64,000 nt of DNA from Gadus chalcogrammus (Eukaryota > Chordata > Actinopteri > Gadiformes > Gadidae), in NCBI RefSeq assembly GCF_026213295.1, contig NC_079412.1:1043656-1107655 (forward strand), given 5' to 3'. This document shows, piece after piece, positions 22,285 to 33,711 of the stretch. Positions within the stretch are counted from its first letter, which is position 1. The number at the start of each line of letters is the position of its first letter. A program made the translations under genes and the position numbers. The notes under the pieces were generated by a model that saw nothing but the letters and a program-made list of their open reading frames with translations, was not told where the DNA came from and searched no databases.

Positions 22285-24042
22285 TAGTGTTGGCTCGTTC
22301 GTTCGCGAACCGGTTCGAATGACTGAGTCTTTAGGACGAACGAACTGAACCGGTTCCTCTCCCTCGTTCGTTCGGTCGTCTCGTTCACCATTCGATTCAC
22401 TGGAAACTAGACTGAACGAACAAACGAGTTTCCGGTAGCACTAACTCCCCTGAGTCTGACTGACTCAGCTGAGAACCGTGCAATGGCGTGCATTCCATGA
22501 TGCGATTCACCGTTACTGGAAACTAGGCTGAATCGCGACGACTCCTCCACGTTCAGTCGAGTTTCCGGGCAGCCGGCAGCGCGCGTTTCAGTCGACTTCA
22601 GGTTGATGTGAAAGTGGAAGAATCAGAGACGTCGCAGAACCCAACAAAGTAGTTTGTGATTCATAATATCGTCTGGAGGCGCACACAATATGTTATATGA
22701 TATAGATATCTATGTATTATATGATATTATTTAGATATAGAGCTCCAGGACTGTAACGCAAGTGTTGTACACTTCCTTGATATTTGGATAACCGTTCTGC
22801 TGTTGGTGTGATGGCACATAACACGTCGGACTCTCGTCTCTGGTATTTCTACAACGAGACTCGTATTGGGGGTTATCTCAGCCAAGGTTGAGAATGAATT
22901 GGATCTTTGCCGGGCAGCGCTTATGCACCTCCGCCTCCGGCGGTGGTCCCTCAGCGGGGCTCAAGCGGGAGACATTCGCCGCCAACAATCCCTTTCTCCT
23001 CCATGTCGTGGTTCATGTTCTTGAGGGAGTCAAAGCCAAAGTTCCTTCCCCCCAATTCATTCTCAACCTTGGCTGAGATAACCCCCAATACGAGTCTCGT
23101 TGTAGAAATACCAGAGACGAGAGTCCGACGTGTTATGCGCCATCACACCAACAGCAGAACGGTTATCCAAATAACAAGGAAGTGTACAACACTTGCGTTA
23201 CAGTCCTGGAGCTCTATATCTAAATAATATCATATAATACATAGATATCTATATCATATAACATATTGTGTGCGCCTCCAGACGATATTATGAATCACAA
23301 ATGACTTTGTCGGGTTCTGCGACGTCTCTGGTTCTTCCACTTTCACATCAACCTGAAGTCGACTGAACCGCACGCTGCCTGCTGCCGGCTGCCCGCTGCC
23401 GGGCGATGGTGCCTCGCGGCAACCGGCGGCATGTCGCAGTTCATGTACTTCAGCGAGTCAAACCAAAGTTCCTTCCCCCCAATTCCTTCTCAACCATGGC
23501 TCAGATAACCCCCACGACAGTCTCGTTGTGGAAATACAAGACACGTCAAAGAACCGACAAGAAACACTTGCGTTACAGTGTGTGTATTCACATTGATGTG
23601 GACGTTGAAGAACCAGGAACGTCGGAGAACCCAACGCGGTCGTTTGAGATTCATAATATCGGCTCACACAGCTTTTGGCCGTGATAATATATATTATATG
23701 ATATAGATATCTGTGTAGGCTATATGATAATATTTAGATATAGAGCTCCAGGACTCCCGTGTGTTCTAGAATATTTACAGATTCACCGGAAACTCGACTG
23801 AACGTGGAGGAGTCGTTCACGAATCGTGTGTTCGTTCAGAATGGTTTCCGGTAGCGGTAAATCGCATCATGGAATGGACCCCATTGCACGGTTCTCAGCT
23901 GAGTCAGTCAGACTCAGGGGAGTTAGTGCTACCGGAAACTCGACTGAACGAACGAACGAAGGAACGATTCGCGAACGACTCCTCGTGGCGAACTGAATCA
24001 CGCGAACTGGGTCACGGAAACAAATCATTGAATCCACCACTA
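22285..24042. mobile_element. Non-autonomous hAT-like element, TAGTGKTGG ends (copy 1), inside the ZBED transposase
   Basis: Left end TAGTGTTGG, right end CCACCACTA, with perfect 8-bp duplications ATTTGCAC at 22277-22284 and 24043-24050. Arms are themselves inverted repeats (22380-22570 against 23775-23970) with CGAAC/GTTCG-rich tips, as at 1593-2638. Its centre (22590-23760) is a copy of the foldback family. Confidence 0.92.
22590..23760. repeat. Foldback palindrome family, copy inside the hAT-like element
   Basis: Left arm 22600-22910 and right arm 23040-23360 are reverse complements. Both arms lack the same internal segment (around CAGCTTTTGGCCGTG) that other copies keep. Recurrent small frames such as ESKPKFLPPNSFSTLAEIT come from the arms and are probably not coding. 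Right-hand portion 23370-23750 is a third, diverged module of the same family. Confidence 0.8.
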
Positions 24043-24849
24043 ATTTGCACCCTCAACGAAAATGACATTACAGACGCTGAGGACATAATGCAGGCACTTC
24101 GACCGATGTTTGTAGCCACGAAAATAGTTTCAGAGGAGAAGAATCCCACTTTGTCCATCATTGCTCCAGTGCATGCAAAGCTGCTAAATGACACACATCA
24201 GGCAATGGGGGACAAACCAATTGTGAGGGACATCAAACAGGCAATAAATCAAGATCTGCAGAAGAGATATAGCACTGTTGAGGAGAAAAACACCCTCCAC
24301 ACAGCATCGGCCCTGGATCCACGATTTAAGTCACTGCCTTTCCTGACCACAGATGACATCAGTGCCACATATTCCAAACTGGTTGTGGAGGCAGCCAGCC
24401 TTCAGGTAGGCTTTAATGAACTACTAGTTTATTATTTAGTTATTATTTTAAAATATCATAAAGGAGTTTACAAATGATTTATTATTTATTTATTAAAACC
24501 AAGCCTATGTTCATCTGGCTACTTTGGGTTATTTTCTGTTTTAATTGCATTGAGCATCCACAGCTATTCCAAACCTGAGATGTTTTTTCTTTTAACATCA
24601 AATGTTTCTCTACAGCCCACTATTGGGCAAGAAGAGACCAGCAGTGCCTCTGGAATAGAAATGGATGGACAGGATCTTGAGGTGCTTGAAGAGCCACAAC
24701 CTAAAAGAAGATCTGGGCTAGCTGATTTACTGGGAGAAACATTTTCTACCACAGCCCCACTAAAGTCAGCATTTTCCCAAGCTGAAGAGGAAGTGAAGAG
24801 ATACCAGGAGGCTTCTCCACTGCCACTTGAAGAAGACTTCCTCCAAGGG

Positions 24850-25097
24850 GGTGGGGGGGGGGTTGTATCATGACCCTACGGACTTCAGTGGGGGTTTCAT
24901 TCCGTCTGTGCACGGCACCTTCTCAACGAGCAGGTGTGCGCCTGCAGCCAGAGGGGGCCGCCAAAACACCAATTCCCCAGCAGCGCTTATTTTTTTTTAA
25001 CTGCTCGTGGCGCACCCCATGTGATTTGGCGCCCCCCACAAAGATGGCGCCTCGGGCGGCTGCCTGGTTCGCCCGTGCCTAAAACTGCCACTGACTG
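24850..25097. mobile_element. Probable short DNA transposon replacing part of the hAT dimerisation domain
   Basis: From the G-rich tract at 24846 to GCACGGGCGAACC-type sequence (minus strand) ending CAGTGGCAGTTTTAGG at about 25097. CAGTGGC is a common hAT terminus. Left boundary is unclear because of the G run. Confidence 0.4.
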
Positions 25098-26023
25098 CAG
25101 GGGATATAGTCACAGCCCAGAGGAGCACTTTAACATCTGAGCATGTTGACCAACTGCTTTTTCTGAGCAAAAATGCCAACATTCTAAAATGAATTTAACA
25201 TTTTGGTTCATGACCTTGCAGCCAACTAGACTGGACTCTAGCAGTTCACATTTTTGTTTATTTTTCTCAAGTTGATTGAAGCACTGAGTTACTCTTATTT
25301 ATATGAGTATTCTAAGGTTTATGTTACTCTATTAAGTCTGCTTTGTGTTACTCTATTGTATTTAAATAATTGTAATTTATGTGCTGGGAGCTCAGCGTTC
25401 ATGTGAGAGGTCACCTATTCCGAAATAATAACAACGGTCCTGTGTCCTGAATGTTCAAGGACAAAGTTTTGCACTACCCTCCTAAGTTTTTGCACTGTTG
25501 TTCACATAATTAAATGTGCCATTTGAAGTGAGTTGAGAAGTCTTTTTTTCCTCTTTTTTTGTAATGTCTTTGAATAATATGGGGAACATGAATCGCAATA
25601 TATCGCAGAATTGAATCGCAATACTTGCTGTATCGCAATATATTGAGAATCGCAATAATATTGAATCGTGGCCCAAATATCGCAATAATATCGAATCGTC
25701 AAATTTTTGCCAATTCCCACGCGGCTAAAATGTTGCTTTAGCGCATCTACGCAGCTCATACGCGCGTAAACCAATGGTTCCCTATGGAAAAATTGCAGAT
25801 TTTATACGCGTCTTATGCGGGTAACGCGTTTGGTGTGTTCCCACCTTAATACTTTTCCCGTAAAGAAGTCAAACGGTGAGTGAAAAACGAATAAAATTGT
25901 TATCTTTAGTAGCTGTGTGTGGGCCTATACGTGTTGTTTACTGTGTTTACAGTGGACTTTTAACCTAAATAATTTCGCTGGTATTGATTTAGTCAAACTT
26001 ATACCTCATACCGTGTACTTAGT

Positions 26024-26025
<2 letters not shown>

Positions 26026-26111
<86 letters not shown>
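26026..26111. repeat. (GT)n microsatellite
   Basis: About 43 uninterrupted GT units. Confidence 0.97.
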
Positions 26112-26112
<1 letters not shown>

Positions 26113-26286
26113 TCGTGCCCGTGTTGAGAATTAGACCTACGCTCTCTGTCCATGGGGCTGAAACACCCTGTCAAAATGAAGTGAAGCGTTGTCACTTTGC
26201 TCTCCAATATTCATCGCGAACGTGATATGTAGGCCTATGTTGTATTTTGGAGAGAGAGCGAGGTATAAAACTCTTTATATGTAGGC

Positions 26287-26400
26287 CTAGGGCTGTAGTG
26301 GAGGGTAAACGCACGTAAACGCCGTTTACGCACCTCTGGAATTTAGGAAATTGCGTTTACGCACCTCTAAGTGGCGTTTACGCACCTCATAGTGCCTTGT
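26287..26400. repeat. Terminal fragment of a DNA transposon with GTTTACGCACCTC repeats
   Basis: Starts AGGGCTGTAGTGGAGGGTAA and contains three copies of GCGTTTACGCACCTC plus ACGTAAACGCC in inverse. The layout is that of a hAT subterminal region. Only one end is present, and it abuts the broken 3' end of the LINE. Confidence 0.45.
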
Positions 26401-26406
26401 CTTGCG

Positions 26407-27766
26407 TTATTTCTTGAAGAAAGTGGTCCAATCCTTGGTCCCTCGTCTGATGCCTTCAATTTTATCAGTATAAAAAGCTGCAAACTCATTGCATTTCTGC
26501 GTGGAATGGAGATCAGGTGGAATTTGTGTTGGGGGGTTGGTCAGTCTGTCAACAGTTGCAAATAGGGTTTTTGCATTATTATTATTGGATTTAATGATAT
26601 TGGAGAAAAATGTTTCTCTAGCACTTTTTAAGTCTGAATTGTAGGCACGGAGGCTCTCTTTGTAGATATCATGGTGAATATGAAGTTTTGTTTTACGCCA
26701 GATGCGTTCAACCTTCCTGCATTCTTTTTTCTGTGCTGTTACAGAAGCAGCTTTTCTCCAGGGTGCCTTTTGCTTTCCAGAAATCGTTTTAACCTTATAA
26801 GGTGCAATGACATCCATGACTTTCAAAATTTTCAAATTAAAGTTTTCTACAAGATCATCAGCAGAACATGGGTTGAGAGGTGGTAGTAAGGAGATGGCCT
26901 TTCTAAAAAGTACATAAGATTCTTCATTGATATACCGTTTTTTGACAGTGTTTGATTTTGTCTGTATGTCGGGAATAAAAGATATTAAAGAAAACACAAA
27001 AGTGGTCAGACAAGGAAGGATCAGTCACAGAGAGATCAGAAACATTGAGGCCCTTTGTGATAACCAGGTCTAGAGTGTGGCCCTTACAATGAGTAGTCTC
27101 TTTCACATGTTGGGACAGTTCAAATGTGTCCAAAATGGTAAAAAGTTTTTTTGCACACTTGTCATTCAAATCATCAGTATGAAAATTGAAGTCACCAGTT
27201 ATAACTAGACAGTCAAAGTCTGTGGAGATGCTAGACAATAATTCTGTGAATTCATCGAAAAATTTGCAGAGTATGTGGGTGGCCTGTAAATAATAAATAA
27301 AAAGGAGAACTCTGGGGGAGCATTTCAATACAGCACAAAGGTATTCGAATGATGGAAAATCACCAAATAACATCTGTTTCCCCTGAAAAACATTTTTAAA
27401 TATAACAGCAACCCCTCCACCTCTTTTTGCAGATCTACATGCATCAAAAAAGTTATAGTTGGGAGGAGCTGTCTCTATCAGAACGGTTGCACTGTTATTT
27501 TGTTCCAGCCATGTTTCAGTTAAAAACATAAAATCCAGTTTAGAGGTGGTAATAAAATCATTAACTAAAAATGATTTGTTATTAAGAGACCTAACATTAA
27601 GTAGACCCATCCTGATGGTGTTGTTGATAGGCTTTAAGGTTGTTTTTGGTTTGGAGGAAATATGTATGAGATTTGTGAGGTTAGCATTGTGTCTAAGTTT
27701 CCCTTTGTTTACTCTCTTAGTGGTTACAGCAGGAATGCAAAAGTTGCCATGTTTTGACATAGGCAA
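26407..27766 (-). pseudogene. LINE ORF2 fragment: AP endonuclease, no reverse transcriptase
   Basis: Two minus-strand frames (26924-27766 and 26407-26997). The first is an exonuclease/endonuclease/phosphatase domain: MGLLNVRSLNNKSFLVND, FMFLTETWL, CLVITGDFNFH and DLSVTDPSLSDHFCVFF carry the expected catalytic N, E, D and SDH residues. The second is the linker that precedes RT (VIAPYKVKTISGKQKAPW, ending near KIEGIRRGTKDW). The frame changes around 26950. The sequence stops before any RT block. The layout fits a CR1/L2/Rex1-like LINE of fish. Confidence 0.82.
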
Positions 27767-27830
27767 TCTTGGGTTCAGCAGATTATGCCAAACGTCCTTT
27801 ATACATTGTCTACGGCTGAACCCTTTTTTG

Positions 27831-28960
27831 TCAGTAATACTCAGGACTACTATCAGTACAGGGGGCGTGGGGCTGGGGCTCCCTCCGCTTTGGTGTTATC
27901 AGCCTGTGGGCATGACCTGGCGATGCTATCATTGACACAGATGCAAGTTTGATGCCAACATATTCCAGTTTCTTAAATTCAGCTGGAAAATCGCAAAGGG
28001 AGGAGACAGTGGTGCTGGAGTTGTTGTTGTGGCTATGGGAGAGATGAGGAGGGGGGTGGCCGTTCCTCGCCAAGCCAGCATCAGCGATGGGGGAAGGCAC
28101 GGTGTCCATGGTGTCGGGCAGGCTGTTGTCTCTCTTCAAGGTCTTTGGTCTGTAATGCAGAGGAGGGGGGTGGCCGTTCCTCGTCAAGCCAGCATCAGCG
28201 ATTGGGGAAGGCACAGTGTTGATGGCGTCGGGCGGGCTGTTGTCTCTCTTCAAGGTCTGTGGGCTGTCTGCTATCTGTGTGTCAGATAGTGGCAGAGTAG
28301 ATGTGTGGGGGAGGCTGTAGTCTCGCTTCTTCTCAACCTGTGCTCTGATTGGGGCCTGTGCGTCAGACCATGGCAAGATTGTGGCCTGTGCATAAAGCGA
28401 GAAGAGAAGATTGTCCCTCAACAGTTTTGAGCCTAACCTGTTTGGGTGTAGGCCATCTGCTCTGAAAAGATATTTGCGCCCCCAGAATAAGTTGAAATTG
28501 TCAATAAAGCCCCTTCCTCTTTCATTGCAGACTCTGGAAAGCCATGTATTCAGTGCAAGTAGACGACTGAATCTGTTTATTCCCCTGTCAACTGCTGGTA
28601 TGGGTCAACTGATGAATGACTTGATGTGTATTTTGTCCAGTGTATCCAATAGATCAGTGTAATCCCTCTTCAGAAGTTCTGACTGTTCTCTTTGAATATC
28701 ATTAAATCCTGCATGCACAATAATCTGAGATTTTGGGGTTTTCCAATATTATTTTGGCTAGTTTATGGTTGATATCACTAACCATTCCATATGGGAAGTT
28801 GCATGTTTTGATCTTCTTACCGGTTATATCCTTGATGGTTGAGTCTCCTATAATCAGAGTGTCTGGTTCATCTGCTTTCTCTGAGATGGGCCCTTGTTGG
28901 ACGGTGGCAGACACATGCGCAGCCCGCCTCCGTGGCGACTGGTTGTTCCATGTCTGTCCG
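27831..28960 (-). pseudogene. LINE ORF1 with SGNH-hydrolase-like domain, frameshifted
   Basis: Minus-strand pieces show TLIIGDSTIKDI (GDS block I) with KIKTCNFPYGMVSDINHKL, then in a neighbouring frame VHAGFNDIQREQSELL and, before 28420, RADGLHPNRLGSKLL (the D-x-x-H block). This is the esterase-like ORF1 of some CR1/L2-type LINEs. A stop near 28605 and a frame change near 28735 disrupt it. The C-terminal tail (27831-28421) contains a duplicated TVPSPIADAGL..NGHPPP segment. Confidence 0.72.
28045..28265. repeat. Tandem duplication of about 113 bp in LINE ORF1
   Basis: Two direct units (about 28045-28152 and 28158-28265) both contain GGGGTGGCCGTTCCTCG and GGCTGTTGTCTCTCTTCAAG. The duplication keeps the reading frame of the ORF1 tail. 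Confidence 0.85.
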
Positions 28961-29504
28961 TACCGTCTGTCCGGACACATTTCAGGGGTCAGGGGTGCAC
29001 AGGTGGCCGAGGCATGCGCAGCTCGCCTCCATGGCCACCACAACGCGTCCCCCTAATACTGAGACGGCATTCACCTTAGTGGTGCCCTATACCACGAAGC
29101 TCGCTGAACATACCCAGGCTTTCTTGGGAAAATCTGTCTCGACAGAGCCGCAAATCGCAATCAGAGTTAAATGGTACCACGAAGCTCACTTTAGATTCAA
29201 TTAGTTGAACCAGGTTGTCCGCTTTAGGTTCAGTGCGCGTTCATGTGAAAGGGGCGTTTTTTGCGTCATTTTTCTCACCTTTACGATAGATCAAGCAGTC
29301 TATATGCGTATAAGTCAAAATATTCTGCATATTGTCTGTAAAATAACTATGCCAAATGCAGAATTGTTCGCCATTAATCCAAATAGAATGATGATGATTT
29401 AAAAATGCATAAGCAACGTCCATCCTGCCTTATTCTATAATTTAGGGAATTCACTTTAAATACACCCTATTTAAGAAATGTAATGCATGTTTTCGACCCC
29501 TGAG

Positions 29505-29580
29505 AGGTAGCGGCTCTAGCGTAATGGATTGGTATAAGACCCGAACGCCAGCGACCGGGGTTCAATTTCGCCGGTCTATC
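29505..29580 (+). repeat. tRNA-like module, plus strand
   Basis: A-box-like TAGCGTAATGGATTGGTA and B-box-like GGGGTTCAATTTCG with spacing of a tRNA. The acceptor stem does not pair convincingly, so it is a tRNA-derived SINE head or pseudogene rather than a tRNA gene. Confidence 0.4.
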
Positions 29581-29744
29581 ATCATGCATTTTACCCCCAT
29601 AGATGTGGTGCCAGCACGGCCTTGAAAATATGGGTTCAAGTTCGAAATAAGCACAAAAATATAATTCCATAAGCTTTAGTGAATAAGTATTCCATATGCT
29701 TGAGAATTAGGACCTTTAAGCTTCACATATATTTGCATCACTTG

Positions 29745-29815
29745 GGAGTCGAACCCCCCCGCACAGAAATTCAAGACTGACGCGCTACCACCACTCCAGC
29801 ACACTGTCACGGAGA
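29745..29815 (-). repeat. tRNA-like module, minus strand
   Basis: Minus strand shows GTGGTGGTAGCGCGTCAG (A-box-like) and GGGTTCGACTCCCAA, a perfect B-box. It faces the plus-strand module 165 bp away. Confidence 0.45.
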
Positions 29816-30295
29816 CACAATGCGCAACAGTAATCATTGTCTACATATGGTCCAAAAGGACGATCAAATAACGAACGCCCTCTGATGAGAATCTGTATCT
29901 CTCATGAAGAACCCCAATTTCGTTGTTTGCACAATGACAATAAAGTCTGAAATCTGAATATCGTCAGACAATGCCAAGGGATCGGTTCTGTCCCGTAAAA
30001 CCCTCTGTCTCCGGAGAGACGCCTGTACGAGAAGTGCGCCGGGGTCCACGGGAACACCCACAAATGGTGACGCCATTGTCAGAGGAGGGGCTAGGAAGCT
30101 GTGCACGCCGATTTAAGTAGCCGATCTCCGGCTAGACTAAGCCGAAAAACTGCTCCCGACCAGGTTTGGTTGCGAGCATAAGTCACCATGGTGATACAGC
30201 GACGCTAAAAGAGATCGACTTTCGTGGTACAACTAACCCAGGCTTGGAGCTCAACATACCTCGCTAACCCTCTAAGCGAGCTTCGTGGTACAGGG

Positions 30296-30752
30296 CCTGG
30301 GTCTTATAGGAAATACAGGTCATTGTCAACAATACAACAATAAGCATATGGATAAAAGCATTCATAAAAATCCAAACTAATAATTCTAGTTACATGTGAA
30401 AAAGTTATAAAATTTTCGTTAACATTAAAGTGAAATGTACAAAAATTAGGCGACATATATTTGCAGCATGCATTGAAAGTAAAAAATAAAAACTCGTCCC
30501 TCCTTGTCAAGGGCTCGGCTCACATAGAGAGGTTACTTTCACATCATGTGAGACTCCTTCAGGCGTTCAATCGTCGTCGTGTCAGCAACAGGAAACCTGT
30601 AAACAACTGTCTCAAAGAAAATCAACAGTCCCATTGTCAATGCAGTGATACAGAAATAACGGGTTGCACTTGCAACCAAGTAACACTACACAATAACAAA
30701 CATAACCTGGCATGGTTGTTTAAAAATGTGTTATTCAAGTAAATCCGGGATA
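30296..30752. other. No gene seen
   Basis: AT-rich unique-looking DNA between two repeats. Short open frames here have no recognisable features. Confidence 0.4.
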
Positions 30753-31170
30753 TTAAAGGTTGGGTATGGAATTCGCTTTTTTGGCCATTTTTGCAAAATT
30801 ACTTGAAATCTTTATCATAACCCACTTACAGCCACTGAGTTAGAAGTACTGACATGAAAATTAAACAAGTCAATCATCTGCGGAATGGGCAGGGCTCGAA
30901 AAACTCCAGCCAATGATTTCCATAGCCACGAGTTGCATTGGACAGTAAGTACGTCAATCAAACGGTCGAACTGCACTCCCCCTCCCCCGCGCCCCGCACG
31001 CGACCCCTTCGTGCAGTACTCGCGACCCAGAGCTCGTGACCCAGAGCAAGCTCCTGTTTGCTGTTATCCTGCGGTAGCTACTGGAACTAGTTAATCCACA
31101 TTTGGACCTAGCAGTAGAAGACAATGTCCATGGCAGACAAGACGCCACCATCCCCAACACCACTACCACC
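30753..31170 (-). repeat. TTAA-ended interspersed repeat, stand-alone copy
   Basis: Starts TTAAAGGTTGGGTATGG and is the reverse complement of 16165-16575 over its whole length. The left edge is a TTAA. The right edge is a CCA/ACC-rich stretch at 31150-31172. Confidence 0.75.
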
Positions 31171-32149
31171 AGAGAAGGAAAAGTCTTTTTCTTTTGTTAA
31201 ACAAAATAGCCATGGAGCACAGTAAACTAGGCTTACCTAGTGTTGGCCAAAGCATTGCTATGATGACCAGGCTAAGGCCATCTAGCTAATTTTGACTATG
31301 GCTATGATATTTTGCCATAAACTTGGGTGAAAACTAGGGTTGCCGCGGTATACCGTGTTACCGGTGTTAGTGGGAAGAGGCAATGAATGAAGTATTGATT
31401 AGACAGCGATTTATTATTAACCATAGCAACGCTGGTAAACAAACCTGCAAAGCCCAATCCTTACGAGAGCTCACCGCGCTACGGCCATCCGGAGGCGCAG
31501 AGCTTTTTGCCGTGATATTATATATAAAATTATATTATATACTGTCGAGTGTTGGCACCGCACGCGCGGTGATTTATAGGAACAATTGCGTACAACACAC
31601 ACACACACCGCTCCGCAGGGGTGTGTTTTGTGTGTGTGTCTGGGTGTCGCCCGTACGCTCCCCGGGACCAACCTAGGTCGAGACCCACTTGTTTCCGTGA
31701 ATCGTCGGTTTCACGGAGGCGCTCGGCCCGGCTCGGCTCAGCCTTAACCCGGTCCGACCCAGGTCACTCTGTTAAGTCCCTTCACAACAGTTACTTTAAT
31801 ACGAATTCAGACCTGTCCCCCCCGTTTAGCGGGATCAAGGTCTCTCGCTTGGTTAATACGAAATAATGATGTATCTTTTTGCCTTGTGAATTTAACAAAA
31901 CCTCTTTTACGTCTCTGCCTTGTCACCCATACACGTCAGTCACAATCAACCATTGCTTGTACTATGCGCCACTTACCGTGAGGGGATCAGCTGGGAGAGC
32001 GCGTCGTTCTGCTTTGCCTGTGTCGAGGAGTCGACAGGAGTAGTTAATACTAGACACCCTCTGGGTATGTTTATGAAAATAGCAACTTCCGGTTGGGGGG
32101 AGGAGGGGTGGTGGTGTGTTAATGACTTATTGCTATGCTGTGTGATTTA
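31171..32149. other. No gene seen. GC-rich tract of possible LTR origin
   Basis: 31380-31870 has CpG-rich blocks (GGCGCTCGGCCCGGCTCGG) and short GT/CA runs. It resembles retroelement LTR DNA in composition, but no paired ends, PBS or ORF were found. Confidence 0.3.
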
Positions 32150-32402
32150 ATATAGGGTCTACGTTGTCCTCGCCTTATGGGTCAGCTAGAGTTCGAGCCT
32201 GCTAGGGGTCGTGTGATGCGTTTTAATGGCCTGCCTCTTCCTCTCTTTGCGTGTGTTGTCTTAAGGCACTTAAGGCACAGCTGTCAAGCAATGTTTTGGT
32301 GTTTGGTGTTGTTCCTCGTCCCTCTGGTTAACGTCGCCAATAGCCTGAGGGTTACATGTTTACCATCTGGTAAACAACCACATCCTCCATAAGCCAGCCT
32401 AA

Positions 32403-32455
<53 letters not shown>

Positions 32456-32516
32456 ATGTAATAAAGCGTTAAATATTATTATATGAAACCTCTTAATACA
32501 TATATATATATATGTA

Positions 32517-32577
<61 letters not shown>

Positions 32578-33160
32578 ATAGTGGTGGGAATACGGTAAAC
32601 AAGCCCATTATATATCAGGGTTAAAAAGTGGTGTTCACCATATGGGTTCCGTTTGTGGTTCACATAGAAAACATATTAGGAGTTATCATGATACTATTAA
32701 CTGATGTTTTAATAATTTCATTTATTATAAGGGGGTCTACGTTCTCCTCTCCTTATGGGGTCAACTAGAGTGCGAGCCTGCTAGGGTCGTGTGATGCGTT
32801 TTAATGGCATGCCTCTTCCTCTCTTTGCGTGTGTTGTCTTAAGGCACAGCTTTCAAGCAATGCTTTGGTGTTTGGTGTTGTTCCTCGTCCCTCTGGTTAA
32901 CGTCGCCAATAGCCAGAGGGTTACATGTTTACCATCTGGTAAACAACCACATCCTCCATAAGCCAGCCTAAGTGAATGTGTGTGTGTGTGTGTGTGGGTG
33001 TGTGTGTGTGTATGCGTGTGTGTGGGTGTGCGTGTGTGTGTGTGTGTGTGATGTGTTCACCATATGAGGGTCCGTTTGTGGATCACTTAGACAACATATT
33101 AGGAGTTATCATGATACTATTAAATGATGCTCTATTAATTTCGTTTATTATAAGATATAT
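32150..33160. repeat. Tandem segmental duplication with GT and TA microsatellites
   Basis: The block GGGTCTACGTT...AAGCCAGCCTAAGTGA is present at 32154-32404 and 32733-32974. A following block starting GTTCACCATATG is at 32631-32728 and 33055-33155. Between them lie (GT)n at 32408-32452, (TA)n at 32500-32575 and imperfect GT at 32976-33050. A third, shorter echo is at 33230-33320. Confidence 0.85.
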
Positions 33161-33711
33161 GTATTAACCGTACTTATCAATAGTAGATAGTATTGTGTGA
33201 ATGAGTAGACGTAGGCCATTGGTATCTAGGCTTGTGTGTGTGTGGGTGTGTGTGTATGTGTGTGTGTGTGTTTGATGTAATAATGCGTTGAATATTATAT
33301 GTAACCTCTTAATATATAGCAGACAGCTCTCCCCGGACCCGACCAGCCTCCTCCACCAGCCTCCTCCCGGCCGGGGAAACGGGAGACAAGAGACCGTTTT
33401 TACGGAAAGCCTTCGAATTAATATAGGAAATGTTAGCTTCAACCGAAAACGGAGTGCGTTTCATGGAGATATTTCCCGTTCCAGATGGCCCGAATTAGCA
33501 GGAGAGTTAAATATTTGAGCATAGTCTCCTCAGCTTAGTGCTTTGCTAAACGTTGATCCTGTTTGGCTCTTAACTCATTCAAGAGCCATATTAAAGTCTG
33601 TCTAACAATCGTTTCTTTCAATGCATACAAATCAACTGATCAAACCCCAGCCATCAAATCTTGAAACTGATTTCCATCAGATGGCAAAATAAATAATTAT
33701 AATGTCGTTAC

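Larger units (their letters stand above)
21194..25192 (+). pseudogene. ZBED1-like hAT transposase, interrupted
   Basis: N-terminal BED zinc finger: SKVWLHFGFY, then CKECRMKIKYCGNTTNLRVH and LTRYH (C-x2-C ... H-x4-H). A single TAA at 21560-21562 interrupts the frame, which then continues through CITCDGWSSRATESYM, VLVTDNASNM and VKCFAHTLTLASQRAL (catalytic core) to 22284. A hAT-like element (22285-24042) splits the gene, and the frame resumes exactly at 24051 (LNENDITDAEDIMQAL) to a donor after 24404. The next exon starts at 24616 (PTIGQEETSSASG). The dimerisation domain is broken: the frame ends near 24870, and only its last part, GDIVTAQRSTLTSEHVDQLL, reappears at 25100-25192. Clearly inactive. 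Confidence 0.88.
20935..25720 (+). mobile_element. ZBED-type hAT transposon with nested insertions
   Basis: Left end from TAGTGGTGGAGG at 20935. Right end at about 25720 (GTGGGAATTGG when reverse complemented). Both ends are followed inward by many copies of ATCGCAATA/TATCGCGATA-type words (20960-21030; 25585-25700), likely subterminal transposase sites. It carries the BED-finger transposase at 21194-25192. No matching 8-bp duplication was found, so one end may have lost a few bases. It is inserted in the right subterminal part of the Harbinger element. Confidence 0.72.
15652..25846 (+). mobile_element. PIF/Harbinger element enlarged to 10.2 kb by nested insertions
   Basis: Termini read AGGTACGAACACACCAAACG (from 15652) and, reverse complemented at the right, AGGTGGGAACACACCAAACG (to 25846). 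The match continues through GCGTTACCCGC. Both are flanked by TAA (15649-15651 and 25847-25849), the 3-bp TWA duplication of Harbinger. Inside are a truncated transposase (plus strand, 15823-18547) and a convergent MADF-BESS gene (minus, 18889-20789). The rest is later insertions: composite repeat B, a solo LTR, a hAT MITE and a ZBED-type hAT with its own nest. The ancestral element was probably about 3.5-4 kb. Confidence 0.85.
29085..30295. mobile_element. DNA element with ACCACGAAGC inverted ends
   Basis: Left end CCCTATACCACGAAGCTCGC and right end, reverse complemented, CCCTGTACCACGAAGCTCGC. A clear target duplication was not found. Additional internal copies of CCACGAAGCTCACTT (29177) and CTTTCGTGGTACAACTAAC (30220) form subterminal repeats. 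It contains two tRNA-like modules and no transposase. Confidence 0.6.

Noticed and set aside
26019..26207. Poly-Thr/His and poly-Val/Cys frames over GT repeats
   Set aside because: Translation of a dinucleotide microsatellite. The same holds at 32399-32608, 32976-33167, 35394-35834, 54721-55141 and 62614-62829.
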